From assembly GCA_000226015.1 (NCBI GenBank), contig JH153119.1, positions 22,477 to 86,476 on the forward strand: a stretch of 64,000 bases of DNA. Direction: 5' to 3'. The translations under genes and the position numbers were made by a program. Under the pieces are notes generated by a model. The model was given only the letters and a program-made list of their open reading frames with translations. It searched no databases and was not told where the DNA came from. The first letter of the stretch is position 1. Every line of letters begins with the position of its first letter. This DNA is from Mnemiopsis leidyi. Taxonomy: Eukaryota > Ctenophora > Tentaculata > Lobata > Bolinopsidae. Positions 1-13,000 of this stretch are shown here, piece by piece.

Positions 1-165
<165 letters not shown>

Positions 166-1244
166 CTTTAGTGTACAAATTATGTCGTATGTACTACATC
201 TAGTGTGAAATGAGAAAGTGTCAAATGTCATAGTCAAATATCATAGTGTCATCATCTTGTGTATAAAATCGAGTGTTGTCGAACATTTCTGAAGCTTCTC
301 GTGCAGTATTGAATTAGTACTTTAGTGTGATTGTTTTATAAGTTATACTGTATGATGTATTAAAACTTCAAAAGACTGCCTCGAAGCTCCCTAAAACTTT
401 CTATAACTACCGTGACACTTAAAGTGGTGGCAGTATGACGATGAAGGTTCAACGATGTTTCAAAGTTCAAAATTGCTCGGCGTTTAACAAAATAAATGTC
501 TAATTTTAATCAGAGTTTGGTTATCAATACCGTATAAAGGACAGATTTTCTCCACAAGCTGATACTCATGTAATATGACAGAACTTGCCGCTTACCCTTT
601 GATGGAGATTTTCCTTCATATGTAAGCGCCCAATGTGACATTCCCGTCTTGATATTGACTACGGAACCAGGCCTCAGGAAATTAGTGTCACTTTACTTAA
701 GATTCCAGCAGTGTATGAAAACTTCAACAGATTTAAAGGTTGACAACAGTCTCTGTTATTTGATACTCATCTTCTTATCACAGCACAGAACGCATTTCCA
801 CGTGAAATTTTGGAAAATATTAATTCGATTTTCGTGTTGGTTGGAACTTCTAAGCTTCTTTTTTATTTTCAGTCTTAATACAATAGAAGTGGTAATAGTT
901 TATTGCACAGACATTCTGCCGTGCTGTGGTAATGTCACATACAAACAGCAAAATTCTGCTGTAAATTTCGGCAGAATGATTTGATAGTAATTTAGTATTA
1001 TGGTTAGTCCTAATTCGGAATGTCAGGTGGCCAGGTTAACATCGTTGAAATTTATAAATTAAATCCCTGCTGTTCGCCGACTTCGCTTTCATTGTTAAAG
1101 GCACAGCAGTAACTTAAGAAGTTTTTACAATAATAAATGCCTCTTTCACCATATGCCGTACGTTACACTACACAGACCACTTTTCTAAAACAATGAATAT
1201 GTTTTTTTGATTGTTCTAGTTTCTACTGACTATTACTTTTTCAG
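166..1244. other. intron of the EVI5-like gene (non-coding)
   Basis: No coding exon is visible here. The short open frames lack usable splice sites and resemble no protein. The stretch ends in a good acceptor at 1244. The rest of the TBC domain should lie upstream of the window. Confidence 0.6.
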
Positions 1245-3869
1245 CAAACATACGACGTCATATTTCAAGTTGGGATAGCATTGTTAAAAGAAGGGAAGGA
1301 TCTGCTCATAAATATGGACATCGAGGGAATGTTGCAGGTGAACAGAGACACTGGATACCAAACATGCATGTTTTATCTCATAACTGTCCATTCAGATTAT
1401 AATTGTTCATTTGTGAAAACAGAAAACTTGGACCCGTATCAGCTTTGCGAGACACGAATTTGTCAACGTTTATGTAACGCGCGACGACATTTTTGAGATG
1501 TAATGGCCATATGCTTAGATTCCAGTACAACATCGAACGCGCGCGCACGTAAACACAATGTTATATTTATTGCATGGAACGCATGCAATTTAGTGGATGC
1601 AGTCAGAAGCAATAAGCATGGCATCATGATGCTCGAAAAGTGGCCTTTAATTCCAGAAATAAGTGCTAACTAGCACGGAAGTCCGTTTTATATTCAGCAA
1701 GTCTGGCTTGGAGAAGTTAATCCTCTACGTCGAATGTCGATTAAACAAATCGCACGTTTTGCTGAACCACATAGTAAAATTAAACGGACTAAAATGCAGT
1801 AAATAAGCTTGTTACCCTAATCATTTGTCAGTATTTCCGGACCACTGTGTACAGAAACTACGTCGGTGCTGAAGATGACTTGATCAAGTCCGTCAGACAG
1901 ATAAAACTCGACCAGAAAAAGGTAAATACTACGAAATTGTAATTAACTGCTATAACAAATGTAAGAAACGGTTTTTTAGAAGATATCATCTCATCTTGCC
2001 TAGGTTAAAATGAAATGATTGGTAATACCGTGTATATTGCAGATGAGAAGGTTAAAACAAGTGTACACGTCGGAAAAGGAGCGAGAATCCGCAGAAATGG
2101 AGGAATGCAAACGTCTCTCATTTGAAAACAGCGTTCTCTGTCAGAGAATTAAGACATTGGAGGACGAAACTTGTCATTTGGCCGACAAATTGATAAAGGT
2201 ATATTCTTACAAATCACGAAATATATGTCTATTTTACATGATTTAATAGGCATAGCTGTCTTCTAACAGCATTCAATTTAGATATCTTTTGTATCACGAA
2301 ATTGAGTAAAACTTAAAGTATAAATTATATGTTGAACAAAGATCAAGAGTCCAACTCGAACTAACAAATGTCTAAATCGATCACCGCAACAACCCTTCTC
2401 CAGGGTCAAGTAAGTCGTGCGGAGCAGGCGGAGGAGATGTTCATTCTGAAGAGAGAGTTGGTAGCACTGCGGAGACACGACGGGGAATTGTCGGAGAAAC
2501 TCAAGGAGGCAACTAGGCGTAACTGTTACATTGATGCAAAACTCCAAAGTGTATGTTTGCGCACCAACTATAACAATGTGTACACTGTATTTGGTTTATA
2601 ATAAAAGTATTCACTATATGCGTTATCAAGAATGAAACATAAGGCCATTTTGCCGTAGAATGTTGATTTTATTTTACAGAGTCAAACCCTGCAGAAATTC
2701 CTAACTCGATTTCCAACTCAGATCTGTGCGGAGAACGAAGCACTAAGACAAGCCCTGTCCTCACTAGGACACGATCCCATGCAGTTCGTGGAGGACGTAG
2801 AGATGCCGAACTGTGTATACAGTGACCAGATTAAACTTCCCAAACTAGACAGTTGTCAGGTATGCGGGTAGCTTGTTCAGTGTAATTGTATCGTGCACTT
2901 TATACCGTGATGTTGCACCAAGACTGAAGACACTTGGTCGATATTGCAAGATACTTGGTTGATGTTGCAAGACATTTGATTGATATTGCAAGACACTTGG
3001 TTGATGTTGCAAGACATTTGGTAGATATTGCAAGACACTTGTTCGATATTTCAAGACATTATTACACCTGCACGACTAAAAACCTCACAAATTCTGATAC
3101 TTATACAAACCTAACATATCAGGGAGGTGAGGAGCGATGTGATGCTGGGTACTGCACAATAGAACGTCAGGAATCGTCGGAATGCAACCCTGGAGCAATG
3201 AAGGTCCTTGCCGAAAATACGTCCGTCAACCAGCAGGTTTTTTGTTTTCATAATAGCCATTCTACGATAGTATTTCCATACTATACTTTATGGTCTTTAG
3301 GGGGCCATGAGCTGAAATCGCTGATGTAGCGTAATTTCCACGATATTCTTCGTTGAAAAAGCTTAGAAAGCCAATTGACCTGCAGTGGTTTGTTTTTTCG
3401 TAATTTTAACCATGTTACTTTCAGAATGAGAAGAATAACCATGCCCGGTCCATATCTAGTGACAGTGTCATTTCGAGTTCGAGTTCCGACCAGACCAACC
3501 CCAACATGAACAGTTACTACAAGGGAAACATGCAGGTGGGTGTAAAGTCACGTGTTTGTGGCGATTTCGAGACTCGAGTCTTTATCATATCGCCACGTGC
3601 AATGTTAGCATTTCTGTAAAAACTTGGCAACAAACTTCATTAATCTAAATCGAGGAATAAACATTGCTGCAAATATGCTTATACTCTTCGGTGAAAAGTG
3701 AAGCTAGAATACGTCTTACTTTTCAACCCAGACCAAATTTCAGACCGACTCCAAGCTGGTGATATCGCAAAACGGAAGTTCCCTTAACGCCAACCCGCTG
3801 TCGATGTCTGAGGGTCTGAAGAAAACTCTCGGACTCTCCACCAAGAATTCAAATGACAGGGTCTTGTAG
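1245..3869 (+). CDS. EVI5-like: EVI5-like TBC-domain RabGAP, C-terminal exons (5' partial)
   Basis: Seven exons with matching phase (all phase 0): 1245-1337, 1832-1921, 2043-2198, 2404-2550, 2680-2859, 3123-3236, 3425-3535, and the last, 3744-3869, ending in TAG, make eight in all. The first two give the end of the TBC domain (VGIALL, then DIEGMLQ, then YFRTTVYRNYV). The next two give the coiled coil typical of EVI5 proteins: EMEECKRLSFENSVLCQRI, then LEDETCHLADKLIKGQVSRA, then EEMFILKRELVALR. These line up with human EVI5 (MEGMLQ, then RIETLEKESASLADRLIQGQ, then RELATI), recalled from memory. The family stimulates GTP hydrolysis by Rab proteins (Rab11 in vertebrates) in endosomal traffic and cytokinesis. 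The catalytic Arg and Gln fingers lie upstream of the window. The coiled coil is much shorter than in vertebrate EVI5, and the Ser-rich tail after it is unlike the vertebrate one. An AATAAA near 4156 could serve polyadenylation. Confidence 0.85.
2931..3060. repeat. 21-bp tandem repeat in an EVI5-like intron
   Basis: About six copies of a 21-bp unit (acttggttgatgttgcaag plus two bases), alternating between gatatt and gatgtt variants. It sits between the donor at 2860 and the acceptor at 3122. The unit is open in several frames, which creates spurious repeat ORFs on both strands. Confidence 0.9.
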
Positions 3870-4893
3870 TTGTAGCTTTCACTGTAGTTTTGTTGGCTCT
3901 GCTGTAAATTAAATGAAGCGTGACATGACGTCACGTACCACGGCGTTACGTTTCGTAAGTTGTAAGTTGTAAGTGTATTTTGATGTGTCTTGATTTGTAT
4001 TTAGGGAAAGCTAGACTTTTGAATCTGATGCTGTGCGTTAAGGAACAATATTTTCTAATTGTGAAATTGAATTTTTAAAAGATCTCATAAACTTGCACAC
4101 GCGTGGTATTGATCGATAGCAAAGAATATCACTTAAGAGGGCCCATCTAAACATGAATAAAAGTCACCCTGTTCATAATAACATGTGAGAGACGAGTGAT
4201 TAAAGATTGACTGGGTTTAAACTTAAAAGTGTTGCGAATTCAAATGCAAACTATGTAAACTGCCGTATAATTTGTTTTGGATGATTCCTTTCACGGCAGA
4301 GATAATTTATCTGAAATCTATTTGTTCGTTATGCTAGTGGTATAAAAAATTTCACTATATTATATAAGCCCACGGGGAACTTTGATTCTGTAAATTTAAT
4401 TTCTATTTTGAAGATGATATATTTGTACGGTTGATGATGTGTGTAATTTTTTGTATCGTTATTTATACTTTCCGTTTGGTTAAGTGAACCGATTTCAAAC
4501 TTTAACATTTGATTTTTAACTTTATAAAATGGTAGTTTTATTGGGTTTGAAGTTGAACTTTGACAGTCTTGCAATGAAAAATATTCTGCACCAGTAGAAG
4601 TATGCTACATGAGTCATGACTTATGGTGGTCAATTTTTTATGAGCTATTAGCTCTCTGATACCCCTTTCTCTAGCCCCCTCCCCTTCCCAAGCCCTCGCA
4701 GCCCTTTCCCTAGACCTTCTAGTTCCCCTTCCACCTCCGTGAAGTGATAAATTTGTAAAAATATTTACACGATGGCACGTACCTGCTCCCTGTAAGGTGG
4801 AACAATTTGAGAAATCATATTCATACTACAATATATAAGTCGGCAAGATATTCATATAGCAGCTGTTAGTAATAGGGAGCAGTATTTCTTTGC
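3870..4893. other. 3' UTR and intergenic DNA after the EVI5-like gene
   Basis: The sequence is AT-rich with no supported gene. The AATAAA near 4156, about 290 bases after the stop, is the best polyadenylation candidate for the EVI5-like transcript. A C-rich low-complexity patch lies at 4660-4740. Confidence 0.5.
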
Positions 4894-5110
4894 GTTCCAC
4901 CGGTTGGGTTGTGTACTAGTTTCGAATTTACGCCTCCCAAGGGCAGACCAGGGTTCAATCCCCGGCTGTGGCAAGTCGGCCAGCCAACAGACTGCGTCTG
5001 GACTCTGGTACAGCTTCTGCTGGAAATGCACGCTCCCTGGCTCGTAAGTTTAACCCCCCCCCCCCACTACACTAGTTTAGTGCATCGGTCTATTCTCCTA
5101 CGATATATTG
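4894..5110 (+). mobile_element. tRNA-derived SINE-like copy
   Basis: Positions 4894-4973 resemble a degenerate tRNA. A perfect RNA polymerase III B-box-type motif (GGTTCAATCCC) lies at 4952, and the ends CCAC and GTGG can pair as part of an acceptor stem. It continues into a non-tRNA body that ends in a C-run near 5056. No target duplication is clear, so the right boundary is approximate. A lone tRNA pseudogene is the alternative. Confidence 0.4.
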
Positions 5111-7875
5111 TTGCTCATTAAATTGCATTCATTTATTTGCCTGGGGACTGTAGAGAGAGCCACTAGCGCCCAATAATCATTTATTTCTAATATCTTAGAG
5201 CTACTAAACTTGTATCAGTACAGCTATTTTCGAAATCAATCTTGCACTTGAAGTTGAGCTTTTGGTCATGGAATAAAAGGTCGATTGGTCATGGAAAAAA
5301 CGGTCATGGAATGAATATCTCGTCATAATAAGCGAAAGCTACTGATTTCTAGATAGGCGGCAGTTGTGAAGGACGCGAACTATAATATTTCCCTCTACCA
5401 CGGCGCACGCGTGTTGTTAATCACGTGATACAGCACGTGACTGACCACGTGACACTGTATTTAGGTGCGCGTTTCATAATGATCACACTCACCACGCAAC
5501 ACTCGGTTGGACACACAAAGTTTTACACACGATGTGAGTGTAGTTGTCGTTCTATATTAAGATGCTGCTCGACTTTTGTTCGCTCGTTAACTTTCCTTTT
5601 TGATCTTTGTATCGAATGTTTTATGTTTCATATATTACCAAATACTGATATCAGTTGTCATGTCATCGTACCACTGCCAACAGAAAATGTTTGACATTTT
5701 GTAGTCAGTCTAAATAAAAAATCACTTTTTCACATCAGATACATAAACTTGAGACCATCTAGCTAGCATCATTAATCGATTACATTTGAGTTCCAGATTG
5801 AGTGACTTGATCATGATTCTCTGAATACTAATACCTCAATTGTAGCCTAATAGTACCATTAGACTTTGTATTATTTTTCAAATAGTAGTATTTAAGGAAT
5901 TAATATATGGAGATCCCAGGTTTTTAATTTACCAGCAAATTTTGTGAACTTGTTTTTCAGCTTATGCCTTATTATCACTAATTAGTTCATGTATGTTACC
6001 AGTTGTTCCTCTTACATCCGACTCTCGAAGCTCTCACGTGTGTAGCTCTAAGTCTAACTCAATAGGTTAAGTTCAGACTGTATATAAAGTGTGATAAACA
6101 GTAATCTGCACCTTTTAGTTTTCGTGGTAGGAGATATGTAGGGACGTTTAATTCCTCTTTTTCTCCAGTGTTATGGCAAAAAAAAAGTACGATTGATATC
6201 TTGGTTAATATTCCGTACATGCAGCTAGCCAGAAATCTCCACTCCAAATGTATTCAGCACAATGATGCCCATTTTTACCCCTGACTCTATAACTAAACTT
6301 TCTCACTTTGTGTACATATGTGAAATGAACACGGAATTAAATGGAAACTACGGTTTTGCAGATTATTTATTTATCTTCACCTGCGTCTAAAAATAGTGCT
6401 AGAAGCCAGAAAGCATAATTTCATCGTTTCATTCTTAATACTGACTTCAAGCAAACAAACCCTTCAAACGGCTTGTTGGAATCAAATTTGCCGTGACTTT
6501 TTTCAAATGTTCTCCATTGTTAGCCGAACCCCCCCCCCTCTAGCTGATTAAAGTAATAAAGCGGTGGCCACCGCGACCTGAAAAAACTCCGTCCACCTTT
6601 GCCAGGGCCCAATTGCGTTGAATGATCCCTCACAAAGCGATTGGGCTTACAGGGACAAACCCCCACTATTGAATGATTAATTGGCATTGCTTCAGTGCGA
6701 TTGTCTTGTTTGTGCTAACAATCACGTACCCAGCACTGTGGAAGTAGATATGAACAAGTATAGTTAACTATAGTTAAGTGCTACTATGGTTCATGCCCTT
6801 CCCCCCGATCATTCATTAGTAGATTGAAAGGGTGTGCCTTGATGGTATTGGTTGTTGATAGTTACTGTGAAGTTTTGTAACATAGATTGCAACACGTCTC
6901 CCTCGTTTCAACTTATACTAGATCTTTCTCTTTTACCTCAAGTCTTTTTATCAACAACTTTATATGGTTCAATCAGTTAATTTACACATATTTCAATTAA
7001 CTCTAAAGCCAGTCCTAGTTCAGGACACTTAAAAATACGTCCACGATGTCTGTCATCTTACTAAACAAATAGACGTAACTCCGTTCTCTGTACTTGTATA
7101 GTGCACATGAAACTTTCAAATTCAAAAATAACATTTTCTTTTTTTTGTACAATCGCATCTTTCTTAGAACCGGAACATGTGTTTCACATTTCAAGAGATA
7201 GACAACGGATCTAGTGGCATCCCGCATTTCTCTTCACATGCTGAACTAATTACCGACTTGATTGTTGCTTGATGCGATTCCTTGAATATTTTATCTGTAC
7301 TTCGGCAATCGTCAGTCTTAACTCTTGTATTTTGTATCTATTTTATCGTATGTTGGCTGAAGGCCATGTCTTAGTTTAAACTGAAGTCACTTTTGTACAC
7401 TCCTTCCAATTTTGTTTAATGCTCGTACATGTAACATGTATTGTTATACGCAGATTAAAACTCGAACCATAACTAGGTTTTCATCGTTACAATTCTATAG
7501 TTTTTAGGTTTTTGTTTCCAACTCCCAACGCGAAATTTAAGATTCAAGCATCATTAACTGGCATTTCAGTTCACTTTCAAGCAAAAACCAATAACCATTA
7601 TAAGACTATCCGAAAGGTTAATCAATTCAAGATGTAAACGTTTATATTAGAATCTGCCGAAATGTTTCATCACAAAGATAATTATCAATTTTACTCGTTA
7701 AATAGTACTTTTGGTTCAAAATTCCAGCTCATCACTCGCAAAAATTTAAGCTACACAAAAAAATCTTAACTTTTCATAAAAACTTAAAAAGATGCAGTTT
7801 CACTAAACTTTGCCCTTACGAAGCAGGGTCACTTAAGTAGGTTCCAGAAAACAGACACTAAACACATTATCAATA
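5111..7875. other. intergenic DNA, no gene seen
   Basis: No exon-like reading frame with splice signals is visible on either strand. The stretch holds three copies of ggtcatggaa near 5270-5310, a C-run near 6530, and a segment at 7005-7050 (aagccagtcctagttcagg onward) related to 29829-29872. It may include the 3' UTR of the minus-strand receptor gene that ends at 7876. Confidence 0.5.
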
Positions 7876-9544
7876 TCAAGTCACGCCACCTCGACCACCG
7901 GGAAACATATGATCTCCACTTTCAAGCTGTTCTGAATACTCAGCAATCTTCATCTGAGCAAGCCCGGAGTTCTGATTCCAATTCTTCAATTTCGGTGTCC
8001 TTGCCCAGAGCAGAATCGCGTTTAGCGGTGCGTTAACCACCACACAAACCACCTGACTAAATAACTTTAACTTCCATTTCAAGAACTTGGAGGAGGTTTC
8101 CTCCGCCAGTTTTGTCAGGTCCACAGTTCGACTGAGTAATAGTGGGATTGTCAGGAGTAAGTGCAAGATTATGATCAGGATTGCCGTCAGAGATGCTGCT
8201 CGGGAAAACTTCCGGAGTTTCTTGACTGCGTGAAGTGCATATAGTTTCTGAATACTGATCACTAAGCTTACACATGTTGTTATCCATATAAGGTAAACGT
8301 CTATGGCGAAGATGATTTTAACAACCTGCTCCCCTATGTTAGAGGAGTTTCCATGTGGTCCTAAACTACAAAAGCCATCCCTTTCGCTAAACTCAGGCAC
8401 CATAGAATCAGTGAAAATCGCCACAATCTCAACTCCCACGCGAATGACTGCATTAACGACCAAACCCCAAAATATCCAAAGATTAGTAAACATGTGACTG
8501 GGACAAGCCAGCCCAATAGCCCTGGAAAGACTTACAAAAGCAGTAAGAAAGCTGTAAGTTCGCTCCAGAAAGTCAAACAAGATAATCCAGCTGGTGCAGA
8601 CCGCTAGACTGGCCAGGATTCCAGGTTTACGGCTGTTGAAGAGGGATATGAGAACGGGAAGTTGGGTCAGGCTGGTAGCTGCTCCTACTAGACACAGGCA
8701 CATGTACATCTGGGCTGAAAGAGGGGTTTTGTTTAGGGTACAGTTCAGCTTATCCTGTTATAGGAATTATACGTGTTATTAGGAACTGTACGTGTTATTA
8801 GGAACTGTACGTGTTATTAGGAACTATACGTGTTATTAGGAACTATACGTGTTATTAGGAACTGTACGTGTTATTAGGAACTATACGTGTTATTAGGAAC
8901 TATACGTGTTATTAGGAACTATACGTGTTATTAGGAACTATACGTGTTATTAGGAACTATACGTGTTATTAGGAACAATATACGTGTTTTTAGAAACTAT
9001 ACGTGTTTTTAGGAACTATTTACTATACGTGCAGGTTTTCCATTCAATTTTAGAGTAAAAGTGGGATTAATGTAGCACTATGAATACGCACAGTGTTTTC
9101 ACCTTACTAACATCTTACACTTAACACTGCTATTACCTAACATGACTATAGTCCCTGTAATCATATCAATAACTGGCGGGTGTTTTTGGGGGAGGTGTGT
9201 ATATTTGTTCAGCCAAAAAACATGACAAACTCCGAACTGATTGGTTGCTCTTGAACACTGATTAATCGATGTTATCAATTGTGCCAACCTCCACAAACTC
9301 ATTCGCCAATAAGTATATTGTAGGAATCAAAAACAGCAAGCAAAACTGCCTTACCGGTCAAGTTCTTGTTCCGGATGCAATGAAAGTATCTAGCCAGGTG
9401 AATATTACTCGTCACTCCAAGAAGGAAACTCCCGGCCATCACAGCACAAAACAGACCATCTAAACTGTCTTGGAAATATTCGCTGTTCGTGTCACTTTGA
9501 TTGGTCGCGTTGGATGGAGAGACCCTGGCTTGGTTCATAGACAT
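7876..9544 (-). CDS. seven-transmembrane receptor, divergent class-A-like GPCR (two exons)
   Basis: Exon 1 is 9544-9355 and ends at a strong donor (CCG|GTAAGG). Exon 2 is 8714-7876, after the acceptor ctctttcag. The phases agree (1/1) and give a 342-residue protein. Exon 1 encodes an extracellular N terminus with Asn glycosylation sites (NAT, NQS) and TM1. Exon 2 encodes TM2 to TM7, for example LVGAATSLTQLPVLISLF (TM2) and ILIIILHLLLTIPLLL (TM6). The class A signatures are weak: SRA replaces DRY after TM3, and NAPLNAILLW replaces NPxxY in TM7. It is probably a lineage-specific peptide or small-molecule receptor at the plasma membrane, and the ligand cannot be inferred. The start ATG at 9544 lies about 530 bases from a divergent candidate exon at 10077. 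The intron is dominated by a minisatellite. Confidence 0.75.
8761..9018. repeat. 19-bp minisatellite in the GPCR intron
   Basis: About 13 head-to-tail copies of the unit taggaactatacgtgttat. Copies differ mainly at one position (actata versus actgta), and the last three degrade. It fills much of the intron between the two receptor exons. Confidence 0.95.
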
Positions 9545-10076
9545 CTTGTATTGGGATGTGAGATGGTTATGGATATAGCTACAGGGTGGGCAATGGGAGT
9601 GTATGTGAAATCGAAAAGGTATCTTTAAAAAGGGTTACCTGTTAATGACACTGTTGAAAATGGTGCTCTCTCTACAGCCTAGCATTGACTGATTAAGACG
9701 TTAAACTATAGAAATACTATGATGTACCCTTTTTAACCCACTACAAATGCAGGCAAGGTCAACCAACTTAAAACTTTAATCGTAAGTATTGACCGCTACA
9801 AGAGTAACTTGTAGATCAAACCGTTAAAACCATATATATTATCTGCGCTGCTCTCCTTTTAGCCGCACGTCACACGTGCTCCTCACAAACTGTGCAATTA
9901 TCATATGAAAACATGAGAACATGGTTCGGGCTGGATTAGGACTGGGTGTTGACGTTATAATTACTTCTTTAAGTGCAAGCATACATTGCAGTTGTAGAAA
10001 ACTAGTAGCAGCAAATGAGAGATAGTCGGATCAACCCCGACTTTACACAGTGCGGGTGTCGTATTAATATTATCAA
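9545..10076. other. divergent intergenic region between GPCR and plus-strand exon
   Basis: This 530-base space separates the minus-strand receptor ATG from the plus-strand ATG at 10077. A TATATA run occurs near 9834 and a CACGTG E-box-like motif near 9883. Neither can be shown to be functional from sequence. No gene is visible. Confidence 0.35.
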
Positions 10077-13000
10077 ATGTCTAAATTTAGTGAAAATAAT
10101 CTCCGTAATAAAATATCTGAACTATTTACTCGTACGATGTTGATGAAGCAGAGTCGGCTACCATCCGTAACCAGTCAGTACACTCCCTCTCGGAGATCGA
10201 GCTCGCTCGGAACAAGGACCGGGAAAAGCTCCCCTCCCGAACTGAACCACGGGAAACTGCAGAATAAGGTATGTAAGCATATTGTGAGCATATTCACGCA
10301 TCAATTGTTTAAACAAGAATTTGCTATGCTACTGTAAGTTGTAGTAATTATCCAATTTACTAATCTAGGCCGGGATAAGGGACTGCTTCGTAACAAAGCA
10401 ATTGTCATCACGTCCTATAGGCTACCCTGGCAATGGCAGTCGCACCTTTATGCATTATTCATAATTGTTGGCACTGACTAATATCATGAATATTTATTTG
10501 GTATTTATAGCTCCGTACTTATTATTAAGATGAATAGACGGTGAAATTACAGATCTCTGTGAACAGTTGGTTGCATGAAGCCCAAAATGCGACATTTGAG
10601 TTCTGATTATGGTTTTAAATATTCATCTTGATAAACTATCATGACCTGCACTAACCAGAGCATCGGTTTGAAAACATCTTGAACTATGCAAAAATTTGTT
10701 AAGTCACACTTTGAGGTTTGAATGATCAGAGTACCAGTGCAGCTTTCTGCCATTACCTTCAATCTTCATCGAGCTTAATTGCACGTAAGACCGTTTGTAG
10801 TATACATATTCAAAAGTTTCTGACTTATGAGTCTGAGAGATCTAAATTAACAATTATTTGAGAAAGTGGGATATGCAAGAAAAAAATCGACAAAGGCTTA
10901 GTCTGAGTATATCAGTTCTGAGCTGCACTATAACTCACATCATATTACATATATAGTGACAACTTCCCCATCGTCATTATCATATAAGCGTGACTCATGC
11001 TACTGCACACTACTTCTGACAGCAGTATTGGTTATCTTACATTAAATCTAAAGTGTTGTAGACAATTAGCGTTGTCACTACTCACTATGAGACTGGAGAC
11101 ACTTGTCACGCGATAGGATAGCTACCAACAGCGTGGACGGTGGAAGTTCTTTAAATTTTGAAACTAAATTCTTAAATTGATAAGAAAATAGAGGGAATTC
11201 AATTATAAGATCAACGTATCAACGTATAACCCGAAATATTTCCGCAGTTAACTGCGACAAAAACAACTATATACGCACTTCCTATGAAGAAACTCTCAGT
11301 TTCTAAGCAGTTGACGCGCGACATGATTGTGCACGTGCTATCTAATAATCCGATTATCTAACACGCTTAGCTTCTATAACTTTATAATGGCTAGCTCTGC
11401 TAGATCATCTAGAAGTCATCGTTCTAGCTCTACTAGATTTAAGTCATCGTTCTACCGATTGACGGATATGCGGCTCTTATAATTATAATAGGAGATTATA
11501 AAACGTGTTGATCCGTTGGCACAACCATTTCTTGGAATTATCATTCACGGATAAATTATTTCAGCATTAGCTCAAATATTTACAAGTACGAAGATGTAGT
11601 TCGCGGTAACTCCAATCGTAACATCTTGGACTGTACTGAATAATCGGCGGACTTTGCCCGCCGATTAAAGTCCCTAACATCATGACCATGATACTACCTA
11701 ATAGTAGGTGACTCAAATTTCAAACCCAAATTGGCATTTTACTACCGAGAACTAAGGCAGGACCATTGTATTTTGAGAAATGAGGTGTTTAATCATCGAG
11801 AATTTGATACACTTCCCTACAAATACCGTTCTCTATACATCCCCTTCTAAGTTTGATAAATGCTCCAGTAATTGGCAGTCATTGCAGTGCTGTACGCTGA
11901 GTTGTACGCTGTGCTGGCTGGCAGCACTACACCAGAACTATCGTTTATAGTCTGCTATCTAGAGAACTATCTAGAGAGCTCATTACGATTGCAGGTATTT
12001 CCTGTTGTAGACTCCAAGCTCCAATCGCCGGGTTTGTGAGATACACATGTAGGTACTTGTCCTCTGTACTTAATGTTATTTGTTCCTACTTTACTAACAT
12101 TAGTAGCGAGTGTGTTCCAGCCTCTTCCAATCCTCTGTTAATTTGTACGTGCTCACTTCCCCCGTCTCAGTAATGCAAAATTTAGTATTTGTAAAAGCAT
12201 TGCTTGGTCTAAGGTGCTCAAAAGTCGTGTTATGAATACATCAATATTCAATAGTTTCTCTGTTGGATCTTCTTAACTTACTTCCGAGTCGTTCATTCTT
12301 AAAAACTGAAGGCAGACTTATATTGAAGTTAGAAGAATGAAATTGGCCTAGTTTTTATATTATAGCATTTATATTATATAAATCAAGGCATGGTCAGTCA
12401 GAGTCTCTGACCTTGGTGATTTAATATTGTTTTATTGTTTTGTCATCGACGCAAAAATTCTTGGGAAGGAGTCGGAAATACTTTCTATCATGTGACAGGT
12501 TTCTCACAATTTTTTGGTCGTATTTGGCTTCTAAAATCTCATTTGTCATTCGCTGTCACGTGATTCGAATAATCCCATTTACCCCCTCCCCAACAATTCT
12601 GACGTCCATTGTGATCTACATTCTTCAATATCATTAAGGCTATTTTCCTCACATTACGCAGTCATGTTTTAGAGGTCTATCCAAATACCTATAAACTCAT
12701 AGACTATCCGCATGTCAGTGGTGTGGTACTTCACCCCCTTTTCCGCTTTTCGTTGTTCTTAAAGTCCACGCCTCCAGATACAAAGAAAGACCACTTGTTT
12801 ATTTACAATATCATGTTCAGTTCTAACTGATTAGATTATCTACATCAGCTTATGCTCTGGAATGTTGAACAGGAAGAAATGTAGACCGCGTTACCTAGAT
12901 CCTACATCAAACAAATGGATCTAGTTCTCAAGTTGCGCCCCCTCCCTTTGTTTTCCGCACAATAAAATTTCACGATCTGAAGTTAGATGTTTTCTATGAT

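Noticed and set aside
2934-3329. Plus-strand frame with HLVDVAR-type repeats
   Set aside because: It is the 21-bp intronic minisatellite read through into the real exon at 3123 in another frame.
4894-4973. Functional tRNA gene on the plus strand
   Set aside because: B box is good but the cloverleaf is poor and the acceptor stem incomplete.
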